From: Rhizobium sp. Root483D2 | Lineage (GTDB): Bacteria; Pseudomonadota; Alphaproteobacteria; Rhizobiales; Rhizobiaceae | Length of the DNA: 64,000 nt | Reading direction: 5' to 3' | Assembly (NCBI RefSeq): GCF_001426685.1 | Contig: NZ_LMFB01000020.1 | Location: forward strand, 122,496 to 186,495 | Notes under the pieces: model-generated | What the model saw: the letters and a program-made list of their open reading frames with translations, nothing else | What the model was told of the DNA's origin: nothing | The model's database searches: none | In this document: one piece after another, positions 18,660 to 28,124 of the stretch | How positions within the stretch are numbered: the stretch's first letter is position 1 | Layout: the number at the start of each line of letters is the position of its first letter | Translations under genes and position numbers: made by a program

Positions 18660-19547
18660 ATGGCCGGAACGAATACGATGACGAAAGATCCAATCCTCAA
18701 GGTCGACCATCTGTCGATGCGCTTCGGCGGCCTGATGGCCATCAACGACCTGTCGTTCGAAGCCTATCGCGGCGACATCACGGCACTGATCGGCCCGAAC
18801 GGGGCCGGCAAGACCACGGTGTTCAACTGCATCACCGGCTTCTACAAGCCGACGATGGGCATGATCACGATGCGGCAGAAGGCGGGCAAGGAATATCTGC
18901 TCGAACGCATGTCGGATTTCGAGGTCAACCGCGACGCCAAGGTCGCCCGGACGTTCCAGAATATCCGGCTTTTCTCAGGGTTGACGGTGCTGGAAAACCT
19001 TCTGGTGGCACAGCACAACAAGCTGATGCTGGCATCGGGCTATACGATCCTCGGTCTCCTGGGCTTTCCAGCCTACAAGAAGGCTGCGGCGCAGTCGATC
19101 GAGCAGGCGAAATACTGGCTCGACAAGGCAAACCTGACCGACCGCGCCGACGATCCGGCAGGCGATCTGCCTTACGGCGCCCAGCGCCGTCTGGAAATTG
19201 CTCGCGCCATGTGCACCGGCCCGGAATTTCTCTGCCTCGACGAGCCGGCGGCCGGTCTCAACCCGCGCGAATCGTTGGCGCTCAACGAATTGTTGCGCAG
19301 CATCCGTCAGGATACCGGCACTTCGATCCTTCTGATCGAGCATGACATGTCGGTGGTCATGGAGATTTCCGACCATGTCGTGGTTCTGGAATACGGCCAG
19401 AAGATTTCGGATGGCAATCCGGACCATGTGAAGAACGATCCGAAGGTTATTGCGGCCTATCTCGGTGTGGAAGATGATGAGGTCGAAGAGGTGTTCGAAG
19501 AGATCGAGGAAATCGCTGTCGCTGCGCCGGGAGATACGCCCAAATGA
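18660..19547 (+). CDS. livG: Branched-chain amino acid ABC transporter ATP-binding protein LivG
   Basis: ATPase of 295 residues with Walker A GPNGAGKT, an LPYGAQRRLEIARAM signature region, Walker B FLCLDEPAAGLNP and the switch His in LLIEHDM. ATG 18660 follows the livM stop immediately. The C-terminus carries an unusual acidic tail of repeated Asp/Glu-Val pairs (DDEVEEVFEEIEEI) after the normal fold. It overlaps livF by 4 bases. LivG and LivF form the heterodimeric ATPase. Confidence 0.93.
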   Translation: MAGTNTMTKDPILKVDHLSMRFGGLMAINDLSFEAYRGDITALIGPNGAGKTTVFNCITGFYKPTMGMITMRQKAGKEYLLERMSDFEVNRDAKVARTFQNIRLFSGLTVLENLLVAQHNKLMLASGYTILGLLGFPAYKKAAAQSIEQAKYWLDKANLTDRADDPAGDLPYGAQRRLEIARAMCTGPEFLCLDEPAAGLNPRESLALNELLRSIRQDTGTSILLIEHDMSVVMEISDHVVVLEYGQKISDGNPDHVKNDPKVIAAYLGVEDDEVEEVFEEIEEIAVAAPGDTPK

Positions 19548-20269
19548 GCGATAACCTTCTGCATGTCAAAGACGTCGAGACATATTACGGCAATATCCGG
19601 GCGCTCGGCGGCGTCGAAGTCGAAGTCAAGCGCGGCGAAATCGTCTGCATGATCGGTGCCAATGGCGCCGGCAAATCGACGCTGATGATGACGATCTGCG
19701 GCAGCCCGCAGGCAAAGACCGGCTCCGTCACGTTCGACGGGCAGGACATTACCCGGATGCCGACGCACGAGATCGCGCGTCTGCGCATCGCCCAGTCGCC
19801 GGAAGGCCGCCGGATCTTTCCGCGCATGACCGTCTATGAAAATCTTCAGATGGGCGCCAGCCTCGACAATCTGAAATATTTCAACGAGGACGTGGAAAAG
19901 ATCTTCACGCTCTTTCCGCGCCTGAAGGAACGCCAGGCGCAGCGCGGCGGAACGCTTTCGGGCGGCGAGCAGCAGATGCTGTCGATCGGCCGTGCGCTGA
20001 TGGCGCGCCCGAAGCTGCTGCTTCTTGACGAGCCGTCTCTCGGTCTGGCGCCCTTGATCGTCAAGGGCATCTTTGCGGCGATCAAGAAGCTCAATGAAGA
20101 GGAAGGGCTTACCGTCTTCCTCGTCGAGCAGAATGCGTTCGCAGCCCTGAAACTGTCCCATCGCGGCTATGTCATGGTCAATGGCAAGGTGACGATGAGC
20201 GGAACGGGCAAGGAATTGCTCGCCAATCCAGAAGTGCGCGCGGCCTATCTCGAAGGCGGTCATCATTGA
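19544..20269 (+). CDS. livF: Branched-chain amino acid ABC transporter ATP-binding protein LivF
   Basis: The second ATPase has 241 residues, with Walker A GANGAGKS, signature LSGGEQQMLSIGRALM, Walker B LLLLDEPSLGLAP and LVEQNAFAAL. Length and the SPEGRRIFPRMTVYENL block are typical of LivF. It overlaps livG by 4 bases. Confidence 0.94.
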   Translation: MSDNLLHVKDVETYYGNIRALGGVEVEVKRGEIVCMIGANGAGKSTLMMTICGSPQAKTGSVTFDGQDITRMPTHEIARLRIAQSPEGRRIFPRMTVYENLQMGASLDNLKYFNEDVEKIFTLFPRLKERQAQRGGTLSGGEQQMLSIGRALMARPKLLLLDEPSLGLAPLIVKGIFAAIKKLNEEEGLTVFLVEQNAFAALKLSHRGYVMVNGKVTMSGTGKELLANPEVRAAYLEGGHH

Positions 20270-20388
20270 TGGCAGTCCGGCTCAATGGCAAAGGTATTTC
20301 TGCGCCGGGGCCGGTTTGCACATCCGATAAGTTGGGGCGTTCGCACGCGGTTTGAAAACCGCCCGGCGCTTTGAAGGGGAGAAACGGA

Positions 20389-20733
20389 ATGCAAGGCATT
20401 CTCTACGAAGAACCCTCGGTTCTATACTTTGCGCTCATCACCATCGTGATGGGCGGATGGACGGCCTGGCGCACCGGAAAGAGCGCTGCCGAAGGCTGGA
20501 GCAGCTACGGCGTCCTGGTCGTCTACACGCTGCTTCTGGGCGTGGCGATCCGCTTCATTCACCACGCGCTTTTCAACGGCAGCATGCTGGTTTTGCAGTA
20601 CTATGTCGTGGACACGATCATTCTTTTGCTGTTTGCTACGGCAGGTTACCGTTACTACCGCACGCAGCAGATGACCAACAATTACTACTGGCTCTATGAG
20701 AAGGTCACACCCTTTTCGTGGAAGTCCAAATGA
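20389..20733 (+). CDS. Small membrane protein of the liv operon (DUF6867-like)
   Basis: This is 114 residues with three predicted hydrophobic segments (about 13-25, 42-60 and 70-88) and a basic/aromatic tail YWLYEKVTPFSWKSK. The start at 20389 has AGGGGA upstream. It lies between livF and the binding-protein gene, in the position where I recall rhizobial liv clusters carrying a DUF6867 protein; the name is from memory. Function is unknown. Co-transcription suggests an accessory to the importer, but no catalytic motif is visible. Confidence 0.75.
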   Translation: MQGILYEEPSVLYFALITIVMGGWTAWRTGKSAAEGWSSYGVLVVYTLLLGVAIRFIHHALFNGSMLVLQYYVVDTIILLLFATAGYRYYRTQQMTNNYYWLYEKVTPFSWKSK

Positions 20734-20855
20734 CAGAGGGAACCCCGTATTCAAGCCTTTGAGGCTCGATGCGGAGATAAGAATACCGGCGCGATTATGG
20801 TGGGTATCGTGACTGGTTTAAAATGCACCCGCTCAATTTTTTTGGGAGTAACAAG

Positions 20856-21977
20856 ATGAAAAAGTCACTTTTGTCAGCTGTTGCGCTGACTGCAATGGTC
20901 GCTTTCAGCGGCACTGCATGGGCTGATCTGCTGGTTGGTGTTGGTGGCCCGTTGACAGGCCCGAACGCCGCTTTCGGCGCGCAGCTCCAGAAGGGTGCCG
21001 AGCAGGCCGCAGCTGACATCAATGCTGCCGGCGGCATCAACGGCGAGCAGATCAAGATCGTGCTCGGCGACGACGTTTCCGATCCGAAGCAGGGCGTTTC
21101 CGTTGCCAACAAGTTCGTTGCCGACGGCGTCAAGTTCGTGATCGGCCACTTCAACTCCGGCGTTTCGATCCCGGCTTCGGAAGTCTATGCTGAAAACGGC
21201 ATCTTGCAGATCACCCCTGCATCCACCAACCCAGTGTTCACCGAGCGTGGCCTTTGGAACACCTTCCGTACCTGCGGCCGTGACGACCAGCAGGGCGCTG
21301 TTGCCGGTGCCTATATTGCTGCAAACTTCAAGGACGCCAAGGTTGCCGTCGTTCACGACAAGACACCTTACGGCCAGGGCCTGGCTGACCTGACCAAGGC
21401 TGCCATGAACGAAGCCGGCGTCAAGGAAGCCGTCTACGAAGGTATTACGGCTGGCGACAAGGACTTCTCGGCGCTGATCGCCAAGATGAAGGAAGCCGGC
21501 GTCACGCTGGTTTACTACGGCGGCCTGCACACGGAAGCCGGCCTCATCATGCGCCAGATGGCTGACCAGGGCCTGAAGGCAACCCTGATGTCGGGCGACG
21601 GTATCGTTTCGAACGAACTGGCTTCGATCGCTGGCGACGCTGTTGACGGCACGCTGATGACGTTCGCTCCGGATCCGCGCAAGAACCCGGCTGCAAAGGA
21701 ACTGGTCGAAAAGTTCCGCGCAAACGGCTTTGAACCGGAAGCCTACACGCTCTACTCCTACGCAGCCCTCCAGGTCATCGCAGAAGCTGCCAAGACAACC
21801 GGCGGCAACGACCCGCAGGCTGTTGCCGAAAACATCAAGGGCAAGGGTCCGTTCAAGACCGTTATCGGCGAGTTCGGCTATGACGAAAAGGGCGACATCA
21901 CCCGCCCGGACTACGTCATGTACACCTGGAAGAAGGGTGACGACGGCAAGTTCAGCTACTTCGAAAACGACAAGTAA
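20856..21977 (+). CDS. livJ: Branched-chain amino acid ABC transporter substrate-binding protein
   Basis: Periplasmic Leu/Ile/Val-binding protein of 373 residues. Signal peptide [23 protein letters not shown] is cleaved around AWA-D, and the mature start [20 protein letters not shown] is the family N-terminus. The start at 20856 has GGGAG upstream. It delivers ligands to LivHM. Codon choice is more uniform than in its neighbours, as expected for a highly expressed binding protein. A strong terminator follows at 22020-22047. Confidence 0.93.
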   Translation: MKKSLLSAVALTAMVAFSGTAWADLLVGVGGPLTGPNAAFGAQLQKGAEQAAADINAAGGINGEQIKIVLGDDVSDPKQGVSVANKFVADGVKFVIGHFNSGVSIPASEVYAENGILQITPASTNPVFTERGLWNTFRTCGRDDQQGAVAGAYIAANFKDAKVAVVHDKTPYGQGLADLTKAAMNEAGVKEAVYEGITAGDKDFSALIAKMKEAGVTLVYYGGLHTEAGLIMRQMADQGLKATLMSGDGIVSNELASIAGDAVDGTLMTFAPDPRKNPAAKELVEKFRANGFEPEAYTLYSYAALQVIAEAAKTTGGNDPQAVAENIKGKGPFKTVIGEFGYDEKGDITRPDYVMYTWKKGDDGKFSYFENDK

Positions 21978-22019
21978 TCGTTTTTCGATGTCAGTGTGAA
22001 TTGGTCCATCTGGACCGCG

Positions 22020-22047
22020 AAAGGCCCGGTATGTCCGGGCCTTTTTG
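22020..22047 (+). terminator. Rho-independent terminator of the liv operon
   Basis: AAAGGCCCGG and CCGGGCCTTT flank a short TATGT loop and run directly into a T-run (22042-22046). This is a textbook intrinsic terminator 43 bases after the livJ stop. Confidence 0.9.
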
Positions 22048-22214
22048 CGTGGCGGAGTTCGATCTTCCAAACAGGGATGCGGGCTCGAAAAATGTTCTCC
22101 TCCTGCCGCATTTGGGCAATACGATGGATGAGCGCGCAACGCCATGGGCATGACGGTGGTGGACAAGATCACCGCGTTTTTCGAGATATGCGAGCACTTT
22201 TCAGGGTGAGGTGA

Positions 22215-23138
22215 CTATTCCTGCCGCAATGCATTCGCCGCCTTGACGGCGGCGGAGGCGCGGTTTTCGACGCCGAGTTTGACGTAGATCTGTTCCAGGT
22301 GCTTGTTGACCGTTCGGGCGCTGAGGCCGAGGATCTCGCCGATGTCGCGATTGGATTTGCCCTTGGCGATCCAGAGCAGAACCTGGCCTTCGCGCACCGT
22401 CAGAGCAAAGTTTTGGCGCAAAACCTCGTCGTCGCTGGTCTGGCTGACGCCGGTCAGACGGAACAGGTATTCGTCGCCGCCGATCGCGCCGAGATAGGCG
22501 AGTTGCAGCACCGGCTGGCCGCTCTGGTGGATCATCAGCGGGCCGTCCTTGGAGACGCCGTGTTTTTCGCGCTCCTGCAGCCAGCCGCGAATATGGACCG
22601 CGAGCGTGTCCAGGCCGTCGTCGCGGCCGGTCGCCGCGTTGACGAGCCGGGTTGCCTGCGGTGTCGACCATTGGATGGTGCCATTGCTGCGCACGGCGAG
22701 CAGATGCCGTCCTGCCGCGTCGAGCGCCACGCGTGCACTTTGCGCCGATCGCGCGTTGGCCAGATGCACCCGGATGCGGGCGCGCAGTTCGTCGATGTTG
22801 ATCGGCTTGGAGAGATAATCGACGCCGCCGGATTCGAGCGCGTGGACGATATGTTCGGTCTCGGTCAGTCCGGTCATGAAGATCACCGGCACCTGCGCTA
22901 CGGCCGGATTGGTCTTCAGCGTCCGGCAGGTTTCAAAACCGTCCATGCCGGGCATGACGGCATCCATCAGAATTACGTCCGGCGTGATGCGATCGACGAC
23001 ATTGATGGCGGCATTGCCGGAGGTGGCGATCAGCACGGAGAAGCCGGATTGCTCCAGCGCGTCGGTGAGAAAGCCCAGTGTTTCTGGGGAATCGTCCACG
23101 ATGAGCACGATGTCGCGCGGATGCACTGCTTCATTCAC
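22215..23138 (-). CDS. LuxR/NarL-type response regulator paired with the permease-fused kinase
   Basis: 307 residues. Residues ~8-125 are a receiver domain (acidic DD at 15-16, phospho-acceptor D59 in VILMDAVMPGMDG, KPIN). Residues ~135-230 are a PAS-like linker (HLLAVRSNGTIQWSTPQA). The last ~65 residues are a LuxR-type helix-turn-helix (LTVREGQVLLWIAKGKSNRD, then GLSARTVNKHLEQIYVKLGV). The GTG at 23138 is the chosen start because GGGGAG lies nine bases upstream and the frame overlaps the kinase stop by 8 bases, implying coupled translation. The divergent urt/ure operon is the obvious target, which is inferred. Confidence 0.88.
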   Translation of the reverse strand: MNEAVHPRDIVLIVDDSPETLGFLTDALEQSGFSVLIATSGNAAINVVDRITPDVILMDAVMPGMDGFETCRTLKTNPAVAQVPVIFMTGLTETEHIVHALESGGVDYLSKPINIDELRARIRVHLANARSAQSARVALDAAGRHLLAVRSNGTIQWSTPQATRLVNAATGRDDGLDTLAVHIRGWLQEREKHGVSKDGPLMIHQSGQPVLQLAYLGAIGGDEYLFRLTGVSQTSDDEVLRQNFALTVREGQVLLWIAKGKSNRDIGEILGLSARTVNKHLEQIYVKLGVENRASAAVKAANALRQE

Positions 23139-26100
23139 CAGCCGGTCTCCCCTGTTTGTTGATGTTCTGCAGGAAGTCGGCATAGCCGGCAAGGTCGAAA
23201 GCCTGGACATAGGTCTTGACCGCGTCGGTAAAGGGCTGGTTCTCCTCAAGCCGGGCGAGATCGGCGAGCTTGGCCTCGATGCCGCGGACATAGCCGATTT
23301 CGCCGAGCCGGATCAGTTCCTCAATATGGGCGGCGCCGGGGTTGGTCATGGTGCGCCGGGGTTTGGCCGTCTGCGCCGGCTGTACCGTGTCGCTATAGAT
23401 CCATTCCAGCGCCAGATGCACGGCCAGCTTGTCCTGCAGCTGGCGGATATCGAAGGGCTTTGCAAGCGTGTCGTTATGGCCGGTATGGGTATCTGCCGCC
23501 GTACCATCTCCGATATTGGCCGACAGCATGATGACCGGCGCCGTCTGGCCGTGGTCGCGCAGGCGCGTGACCAGCTGCCAGCCATTCATGCCCGGCATCG
23601 AGATATCGATGAGGAAGAGATCGGGCTTGATGCCCTCGATCAGGGTGACGCATTCCATGCCGCCTGCAGCCGTCAAAACCACGAAATCGAGCGGCATCAG
23701 CACTTCGCGCATCAGGTCGCGATGGTCCTCGTTGTCATCGACGACGACGATGGTGCGGCGCGGGCCGGCATAACCGGCAATCTTGCGGATGGAGGGGAGA
23801 GACGCGGTTGGCCGGCTGATCGCCGACAGCATCAGCCGGACGCGAAAGGTGGAGCCCCGATCCCGCTCGCTTTCGACGACGATCTCGCCACCGAGCGTCT
23901 GGGTGAGAAGCTGGGTGATGGTGAGCCCCAGGCCAAGCCCTGGCATCGGCCGGATATGCTCGGCCTCGCCGCGCTGGAAAGGCTCGAAGATGCGCGGCAG
24001 GTCGGCCTGCGAAATGCCGCGGCCGGTGTCGGAGACGGTGAAGGTCGCCACCTGGCTGCGATAGGTGACGTCGAAGCGGATTTTGCCGGTATCTGTGAAC
24101 TTGATGGCATTGGACAAGAGATTGACGAGGATCTGGCGCAGGCGCTTCTCGTCGGTGCGGACATATTGCGGCAGGGCGCTTGCCCGGTCATGCTCGAAAA
24201 TGAGGCCCTTGGCCTGCGCCTGCGGGCGGAACATGTCGGTGATCTGGTCGAGGAAATCCTGGATGTTGATCTCGTTGGAATAGACCTGCAGGCGGCCGGC
24301 CTCGATCTTGGAAATGTCGAGAAGGCCGTCGATCAGGCCGGAGAGGTGGTCGGCGCTGCGCTTGATGACCTTGATGGCGGATTGCCGGGGTGCCGGGATG
24401 GTCTCGTCGCGCTCAAGGATCTGGGCATAGCCGAGTACGGCGTTGAGCGGGGTGCGCAATTCGTGGCTGAGGCCGACGACATAGCGGCTTTTGGCCCGGT
24501 TGGCGGCCTCGGCGGTCTCCTTGGCATATTGCAGGGCGGCGTCGGTTTTCTTGTGCGCGGCGATTTCCTTCAGGAGCAGGGTATTCTGGCGCGAGGATTC
24601 CTCTTCCGCCACCAGCCGGCTGTCATGGGCGAGCACATAGAACCAGCAGACGACGCCGGTCACGACGGCAAAGACGAAGAAGACCACGCCGACTGTCCGG
24701 TTGATCACCGATGCGGTTTCGGGCGAGGCGGTGCCGGTCTGGTGGGCGATCATCGCCAGGATGATGCCGATACAGGCAACCGACAGCACGACGGCGATGC
24801 CATAGCGGCCGAGCCGCGTGGACAGCGTCTCCATCACCTTTTGCGGCAGCAAAGCTTTGGCCACCACGGCTGTCTGGGCGTTGAAGCTCGCGTGCGGTTT
24901 GCACATGTCGTGGCAGCGGCTGTCCAGCGAGCAGCAGAGCGAACAGATCGGCGCGGAATAGGCCGGGCACCAGGCCATGTCCTCGGGCTCGAACGGATGT
25001 TCGCAGATCGAGCAGGTGACGGTCGAGAGTTTCTTCCAGCTCTGGCGGGGCTTGCGGGCGAGGTAATATTTGCCCTTCGTCGCCCAGGCGATGGCGGGGG
25101 AGACGATAAAGGCGGTGATCAGCGCGATATAGGGCGCAAGTGAGGCGGCCATGGCGCCGAACACGCCGAAATGGGCGGTCAGCGCAATCAGCGCCGATGC
25201 CGTCATGGCGCCGGTGCCGACCGGGTTGATATCGTAGAGATGGGCGCGCTTGAACTCGATATTGGGCGGCGCCAGCCCCAGCGGCTTGTTGATGAACAGA
25301 TCGGCCGAGATGGTGCAGAGCCAGGCCATGGCGATGATGGAGAAAATGCCGAGTGTTTCCTCAAGCAGTTTGTAGATGCCCAGCTCCATCAGGAGAAGCG
25401 CGATCGCCACGTTGAACATCAGCCAGACGACGCGGCCGGGATGGCTGTGGGTGAGGCGGGAGAAGAAGTTCGACCAGGCGAGCGAGCCGGCATAGGCATT
25501 CATCACGTTGATCTTCAACTGCGACACGACGACGAAGGCAGCCATCAGCAGAAGCGCGGCATTGTGCCAGGGGATCATGTAGCCAAACGCGGTCAGGTAC
25601 ATATGCGCGGGATCGGCGGCATGTTCGACGGGCACCCCGGCGCTCAAGCACAGAACCACGAGGAACGAGCCCGCCAGCAGTTTTGGCGCGCCGACGATCA
25701 CCCAGCCCGCTCCGGCGAGAAATACGGCAATCCGGTGATGCAGCTTGCGCTGGCCCTCCGGCGGCAGGAAGCGCAGGAAATCCACCTGCTCGCCGATCTG
25801 CGCCATCAGGGCGAGAATGACGGCGGAGGCGGCGCCGAACTCCAGCAGCGAGAATGGCGCTAGTGCGCCGGGCTCGCCCATCGGCTTGCCGGTGCCGGGA
25901 AAGGCAAGCCAGAGGTCGAACTTGCTCCAGTCCGCGAGCGCGATGAAAATGAACGGGGCTATGTTGAGGACGATCCAGAACGGCTGGGTCAGAAGCTGGA
26001 ATTTGCTGATCAGCCGCACGCCATGGGTGACCAGCGGAATGACCATGACGGCGCTGATGATATAGCCGATCCAGACGGGGATGCCGAGCGCCAGCTCCAG

Positions 26101-26520
26101 CGCTGCCGACATGATGGATGCCTCGATGGCAAACAGCATGAAGGTGAAGCTCGCATAGATCAGCGAGGTAACGGTGGAGCCGATATAGCCGAAGCTCGCG
26201 CCGCGCGTCAAAAGGTCGATATCGACGCCGTGGCGGATGGCATAGCGGCTGATCGGCAGGCCGACGCCGAGCATGACGAGGCTGGCTGCGAGAATGGCGA
26301 TGATGGCGTTGGTAGTGCCATAGGACAGCGTGATGGCGCCGCCGATCGCTTCCAGCGCCAGGAAGGAGATTGCCCCGATCGCGGTCTGCGAGATGCGCTG
26401 CGAGGAGAATTGCCGGGCGCTCTTGGCCGTGAAGCGCAAGGCATAGTCTTCCAGCGTCTGGTTGGCGACCCAGCGGTTATATTCGCGCCGGACCGGAATG
26501 ATGCGCTGGCGTGCCGTCAT
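23131..26520 (-). CDS. NCS1-type permease fused to hybrid sensor histidine kinase
   Basis: 1129 residues. Residues ~20-480 form a 12-helix transporter domain like NCS1 nucleobase/allantoin permeases (N-terminal NQTLEDYALRFT, GVGLPISRYAIRHGVD). Residues 503-540 hold eight cysteines (C503, C506, C518, C526, C529, C530, C536, C540), resembling a metal-binding knuckle. Two more membrane segments lie at about 573-630. A coiled coil then leads to HisKA (H686 in GLSHELRTPLNAV), HATPase (NLLSNAIKF, DTGRGIS, GLGLGLTI), a receiver (D972 in LFLIDISMPGMNGW) and a ~65-residue helical tail. It probably senses or transports a small nitrogen compound and signals to the downstream LuxR regulator. Divergent from urtA, so urea or a purine product is a natural ligand guess. 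Confidence 0.88.
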   Translation of the reverse strand: MTARQRIIPVRREYNRWVANQTLEDYALRFTAKSARQFSSQRISQTAIGAISFLALEAIGGAITLSYGTTNAIIAILAASLVMLGVGLPISRYAIRHGVDIDLLTRGASFGYIGSTVTSLIYASFTFMLFAIEASIMSAALELALGIPVWIGYIISAVMVIPLVTHGVRLISKFQLLTQPFWIVLNIAPFIFIALADWSKFDLWLAFPGTGKPMGEPGALAPFSLLEFGAASAVILALMAQIGEQVDFLRFLPPEGQRKLHHRIAVFLAGAGWVIVGAPKLLAGSFLVVLCLSAGVPVEHAADPAHMYLTAFGYMIPWHNAALLLMAAFVVVSQLKINVMNAYAGSLAWSNFFSRLTHSHPGRVVWLMFNVAIALLLMELGIYKLLEETLGIFSIIAMAWLCTISADLFINKPLGLAPPNIEFKRAHLYDINPVGTGAMTASALIALTAHFGVFGAMAASLAPYIALITAFIVSPAIAWATKGKYYLARKPRQSWKKLSTVTCSICEHPFEPEDMAWCPAYSAPICSLCCSLDSRCHDMCKPHASFNAQTAVVAKALLPQKVMETLSTRLGRYGIAVVLSVACIGIILAMIAHQTGTASPETASVINRTVGVVFFVFAVVTGVVCWFYVLAHDSRLVAEEESSRQNTLLLKEIAAHKKTDAALQYAKETAEAANRAKSRYVVGLSHELRTPLNAVLGYAQILERDETIPAPRQSAIKVIKRSADHLSGLIDGLLDISKIEAGRLQVYSNEINIQDFLDQITDMFRPQAQAKGLIFEHDRASALPQYVRTDEKRLRQILVNLLSNAIKFTDTGKIRFDVTYRSQVATFTVSDTGRGISQADLPRIFEPFQRGEAEHIRPMPGLGLGLTITQLLTQTLGGEIVVESERDRGSTFRVRLMLSAISRPTASLPSIRKIAGYAGPRRTIVVVDDNEDHRDLMREVLMPLDFVVLTAAGGMECVTLIEGIKPDLFLIDISMPGMNGWQLVTRLRDHGQTAPVIMLSANIGDGTAADTHTGHNDTLAKPFDIRQLQDKLAVHLALEWIYSDTVQPAQTAKPRRTMTNPGAAHIEELIRLGEIGYVRGIEAKLADLARLEENQPFTDAVKTYVQAFDLAGYADFLQNINKQGRPAGE

Positions 26521-26834
26521 GCCTAATTTATATTCCCATATTCAATGTGATCAATGATTAGGCAATGTCCTCCGGTCAAGGATTTTTTGCAAGTGCGAGA
26601 ATCGGGTTGCCTCGGGAGGGCGAATTTGTTTCCACAATTGCCGCGTTGCACTCCCATGCTTGCAGGCTAGGGCCTTGCGTCCGGTCAAAGGGGCGATGAT
26701 GTGTGCTGCAGTGCACAGTTCGCCCCGGTCACTACGTCAATTGACGTATACAGAATCCGGCACCCTCAACGGATAGTTCCAGCACGAACGGCATCCGCAA
26801 AAGCCGTCGTCAAAAGAACGAGAGGGGTTCACAC
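26521..26834. promoter_or_regulatory. Divergent control region between the sensor kinase and urtA
   Basis: 314 bases between two outward-facing genes. The part next to the kinase (26521-26600) is AT-rich. The urtA side carries the palindrome at 26733-26748 and, just upstream, the incomplete dyad GTGC...GCAC around 26702-26715. No sigma-54 (GG-N10-GC) match with proper spacing was found. The 5' leader of urtA would be under about 90 bases if transcription starts at or after the palindrome. Confidence 0.6.
26733..26748. promoter_or_regulatory. Perfect 16-bp palindrome, candidate operator
   Basis: TACGTCAATTGACGTA reads the same on both strands and lies 86 bases before the urtA start codon. Its size and symmetry fit a dimeric helix-turn-helix regulator. 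The LuxR-type regulator encoded at 22215-23138 is the nearest candidate. The palindrome is directly seen; its function is inferred. Confidence 0.6.
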
Positions 26835-28124
26835 ATGACATACAAATCCCAGATCCTGGGCGCGTTCCTGGCTGGCGCGCTGGCCACGACAGCATTTTCC
26901 AGCGTCCAAGCTGCCGAAGACACGATCAAGGTCGGCGTGCTGCATTCGCTGTCCGGCACCATGGCCATCTCCGAGACGACGCTCAAGGATGCCATGCTGA
27001 TGCTCATCGAAGAGCAGAACAAGAAGGGCGGCCTTCTCGGCAAGAAGCTTGAGGCCGTGGTTGTCGATCCCGCCTCCGACTGGCCGCTCTTTGCCGAAAA
27101 GGCCCGCGAACTGATCTCCGTCAACAAGGTCGCAGCCGTGTTCGGTTGCTGGACGTCGTCGTCGCGCAAGTCGGTCCTGCCGGTGTTCGAAGAGCTGAAT
27201 TCGATCCTGTTCTACCCGGTCCAGTACGAGGGTGAGGAATCCTCGCGCAACATCTTCTATACCGGCGCTGCCCCGAACCAGCAGGCCATCCCGGCCGTCG
27301 ATTATCTGATGAACACCGAAGGCGTCGAGCGTTTCGTGCTTGAAGGCACCGACTATGTCTATCCGCGCACGACCAACAAGATTCTGGAAGCCTATCTGAT
27401 TGCCAAGGGCATTCCGAAGGAAGACATCCTGATCAACTATACGCCGTTCGGTTTTTCCGACTGGCAGACGGAAGTGGCCAAGATCAAGGAATTCGGTTCG
27501 GCCGGCAAGAAGACCGCCGTCGTCTCGACCATCAATGGCGATGCCAACGTTCCGTTCTACAAGGAACTCGGCAACAAGGGCATCAAGGCCACCGATATTC
27601 CGGTTGTCGCTTTCTCGGTCGGCGAAGAAGAGCTTGCCGGTCTCGACACCAAGCCGCTGGTCGGCCATCTCGCTGCCTGGAACTATTTCCAGTCCGTCGA
27701 TGCCCCGGCCAATGCCGAATTCATCAAGCAGTGGCATGCCTTCACTAAGAACGACAAGCGCGTCACCAATGACCCGATGGAAGCCGCCTATATCGGCTTC
27801 AATGCCTGGGTAAAGGCTGTCGAAGCGGCCGGAACCACCGAAACGGATGCCGTTCTCGACACGATCATCGGCACCAGCGTTCCCAACCTTTCGGGCGGCT
27901 ACTCCACCGTGATGCCAAACCACCACATCACCAAGCCCGTTCTGATCGGCGAAATCCAGGCGGACGGCCAGTTTGAAATCGTCCAGCAGACCCCGCAGGT
28001 CGTTGGCGACGAATGGTCGGACTTCCTGCCGGACTCCAAGGATCTGATTTCCGATTGGCGCAAGCCGATGTCCTGCGGCAACTTCAACGTTGCAACGGGC
28101 AAGTGCGGCGGCAAGGGTTCCTGA
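26835..28124 (+). CDS. urtA: Urea ABC transporter substrate-binding protein
   Basis: Periplasmic urea-binding protein of 429 residues with signal MTYKSQILGAFLAGALATTAFSSVQA. The mature region shows UrtA landmarks: KVGVLHSLSGTMAISET, then VFGCWTSSSRKSVLPVFE and LFYPVQYEGEESSRNIFY. These separate UrtA from amino-acid-binding homologues. It delivers urea to UrtBC. First gene of the urt-ure cluster, preceded by the candidate operator palindrome; followed by a 334-base gap with a stable hairpin. Confidence 0.94.
   Translation: MTYKSQILGAFLAGALATTAFSSVQAAEDTIKVGVLHSLSGTMAISETTLKDAMLMLIEEQNKKGGLLGKKLEAVVVDPASDWPLFAEKARELISVNKVAAVFGCWTSSSRKSVLPVFEELNSILFYPVQYEGEESSRNIFYTGAAPNQQAIPAVDYLMNTEGVERFVLEGTDYVYPRTTNKILEAYLIAKGIPKEDILINYTPFGFSDWQTEVAKIKEFGSAGKKTAVVSTINGDANVPFYKELGNKGIKATDIPVVAFSVGEEELAGLDTKPLVGHLAAWNYFQSVDAPANAEFIKQWHAFTKNDKRVTNDPMEAAYIGFNAWVKAVEAAGTTETDAVLDTIIGTSVPNLSGGYSTVMPNHHITKPVLIGEIQADGQFEIVQQTPQVVGDEWSDFLPDSKDLISDWRKPMSCGNFNVATGKCGGKGS

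Noticed and set aside
26521..26834. Possible sigma-54 (NtrC-type) promoter before urtA, e.g. around the TTGCAC...TTGCA sequence at 26643-26662.
   Set aside because: The spacing between the -24-like and -12-like elements does not give GG-N10-GC, and no NtrC site pair was recognised.
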